Positions 63,006 to 64,000 of a stretch of 64,000 nucleotides of DNA are shown in pieces (the stretch's first letter is position 1; every line of letters begins with the position of its first letter). This DNA comes from Desulfatibacillum alkenivorans DSM 16219 (GTDB lineage: Bacteria; Desulfobacterota; Desulfobacteria; Desulfobacterales; Desulfatibacillaceae). The notes beneath the pieces were generated by a model that saw nothing but the letters and a program-made list of their open reading frames with translations, made no database searches and was not told the origin of the DNA. The stretch covers positions 62,001 through 126,000 of the forward strand of contig NZ_FQZU01000016.1 of assembly GCF_900142135.1 (NCBI RefSeq), read 5' to 3'. The position numbers were made by a program, and so were the translations under genes.

Positions 63006-63797
63006 ATGATCGTAGCAGGTGTGGATGTGGGATCCCTCACGGCCAAGGCCGTGATCATGAAGGATAACGAAATTATAGCCAGCGCCGTGTTGCGGGCCAA
63101 CCCCTCTCCCGGGCAGTCGGCCAGGGAGGTCATGGACATGGCTCTCGCCCAGGCCGGGCTCAGCCAGGGGGATATTGAATTCACCGTGGGCACGGGCTAC
63201 GGCCGAAAGCAGATCGACTTTGTGAACCTGGTGGAGTCGGAAATCGCCTGCCACGCCCGGGGCGCGGTCTGGAACATGCCGTCGGTGCGCAGCATCATCG
63301 ACATCGGGGGCCAGGACGCCAAGGCCGCGCGGATCGACGAAAACGGCAATGTGGAACGCTACGGCTACAACGACAAATGCGCCTCAGGCACGGGACGCTT
63401 TCTGGAAGTCATGGCCGAAGCCCTGGACGTTCCCATGGAGGACATGGGCGACCTGGACCTCCAGGCGACCGAGGACCTGTCCATTTCCAACCAGTGTGTG
63501 GTCTTCGCCGAAACCGAGGTCATCAGCCTGGTCAACAAAGGCTACGAAGTCCCGGACATCGCCAAGGCTCTGCACAAGGCCATGGCCGGCCGCGTGGCGG
63601 CATTGGCCAAAGGCATCGGCGTGGAAGAGGACATCGCCTTCACCGGCGGCGTGGCAAAGAACAAAGGCCTGGGGCGGGCCCTGGCCAACGCCCTGAACAT
63701 GGATCTGAAATTTCTGGACACCGATCCCCAGACCAACGGCGCCCTGGGCGCCGCTCTCATGGCCTCCCAGGTCATGGCCGAGAAAAAATCCGCCTGA
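63006..63797 (+). CDS. ASKHA-type activase (HgdC/BcrA/BcrD-like), subunit 2
   Basis: 263 residues and a clear paralogue of the previous protein: AGVDVGSLTAKAVIM, IDIGGQDAKAARI, NDKCASGTGRFLEVMAEAL, SNQCVVFAETEVISLV, FTGGVAKNKGLGRAL. Both bridging-cluster cysteines are present, so a heterodimer, as in BcrA/BcrD of class I benzoyl-CoA reductase, is plausible. The start follows the preceding stop by one base, with GAGGGGAGGG upstream. A family A element begins 2 bp after its stop codon. Confidence 0.93.
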   Translation: MIVAGVDVGSLTAKAVIMKDNEIIASAVLRANPSPGQSAREVMDMALAQAGLSQGDIEFTVGTGYGRKQIDFVNLVESEIACHARGAVWNMPSVRSIIDIGGQDAKAARIDENGNVERYGYNDKCASGTGRFLEVMAEALDVPMEDMGDLDLQATEDLSISNQCVVFAETEVISLVNKGYEVPDIAKALHKAMAGRVAALAKGIGVEEDIAFTGGVAKNKGLGRALANALNMDLKFLDTDPQTNGALGAALMASQVMAEKKSA

Positions 63798-63799
63798 AA

Positions 63800-63829
63800 A
63801 TGGGGTCAAGTCTACGTTTGACGTTTGAG
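63800..63829 (+). repeat. Family A REP-like element, copy 4 (abuts stop codon)
   Basis: ATGGGGTCAAGTCTACGTTT through GACGTTTGAG begins 2 bp after the TGA of the last activase gene, the same placement as 804-833. It is followed by GACTCCGCCCACTAAGTG. Confidence 0.85.
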
Positions 63830-63857
63830 ACTCCGCCCACTAAGTGAAAAACAGCAG

Positions 63858-63990
63858 GCCTCCGGCGGTAAACCGCCTGCCGCCGGAGGCGCACTGCATT
63901 GACTGCGGAAAAGACTTTTCGCCTCCGGCGGCCAACTGCCAAACCGCCTGCCTCCCGCGGCCAACTTTTGAAAAAGTTGGATCAAAACTT
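63858..63990. repeat. Family D repeat cluster, inverted copy
   Basis: GCCTCCGGCGG units at 63858 and 63921, a GCCGCCGGAGGC at 63879-63890, degenerate CCGCCTGCCTCCCGCGGC near 63945, then CCAACTTTTGAAAAAGTTGG (63961-63980) and ATCAAAACTTT. Read on the minus strand the end matches 40152-40182. It runs to the window edge; no gene seen in 63798-64000. Confidence 0.7.
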
Positions 63991-64000
63991 TAAAATGGCG

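Noticed and set aside
63858-63990. GCCGGAGGC repeats considered as a CRISPR array
   Set aside because: Units are about 10-12 bp, spacing is irregular, there are no unique spacers of 30 bp or more, and no cas genes are present.

Overview
The window looks like a chromosomal segment of an anaerobic, lipid-degrading deltaproteobacterium (Desulfobacterota, Desulfatibacillum-like). I infer this from three things: many CoA-ester enzymes (acyl-CoA dehydrogenases, AMP-forming acyl-CoA ligases, thiolase, FabG4-type reductase, MaoC hydratase, OYE/FadH-type reductase), oxygen-sensitive enzyme families (a glycyl radical enzyme and several 2-hydroxyacyl-CoA dehydratase/benzoyl-CoA reductase relatives), and the general base composition. 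The species cannot be proven from sequence alone. No tRNA, rRNA, CRISPR array, prophage or complete insertion sequence was seen.

Layout. 1-0.8 kb: 3' part of a MinD/FleN-like ATPase whose 3' end is duplicated around a REP-like element. 1-6.9 kb (minus): DUF2339 and DUF3999 membrane/envelope proteins in one operon with an unusual acyl-CoA dehydrogenase and a small membrane protein. 7.3-12.1 kb (plus): TetR regulator, FadH-like flavoenzyme and a large acyl-CoA dehydrogenase. 12.5-18 kb: a 1401-residue double activase/dehydratase fusion, a serine hydrolase and a secreted protein. 18.5-22.2 kb (minus): MaoC-FabG4-thiolase operon with a clear promoter/operator. 22.4-27 kb (minus): MacAB-TolC-like tripartite exporter. 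27.6-39.9 kb: a hydrolase, RlmD-like methyltransferase, orphan glycyl radical enzyme, alkylsulfatase-like MBL protein with a fatty acid hydroxylase, and a DUF166/SDR/methyltransferase operon. 40.2-43.4 kb (minus): DUF2889, DUF2889-PHP and a DUF169-CoaE fusion. 43.5-47.5 kb (minus): two acyl-CoA ligases and a TetR regulator that share an operator motif. 47.8-54.4 kb (minus): HTH/DUF2975 pair, HD-GYP response regulator, Wzy-TPR protein with a J-domain protein, and HTH/two-CW plus cupin genes.

54.7-63.8 kb (plus) is the most interesting stretch. One tight operon holds an FAD/GMC-type oxidoreductase with a ferredoxin-like cysteine motif, a TetR regulator, an unrecognised 496-residue helical protein, three HgdAB/BcrBC-like iron-sulfur subunits and two ASKHA activases that both keep the bridging-cluster cysteines. 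It resembles class I (ATP-dependent) benzoyl-CoA reductase in logic, but has an extra catalytic-type subunit and two extra proteins. Its substrate is unknown.

Intergenic DNA is rich in dispersed palindromes of at least six families (REP-like, some directly abutting stop codons). Several TetR-family operators overlap recognisable TTGACA-17 nt-TATTAT-type promoters, which helped fix start codons. Many long antisense open frames are GC-driven shadows and were left out.
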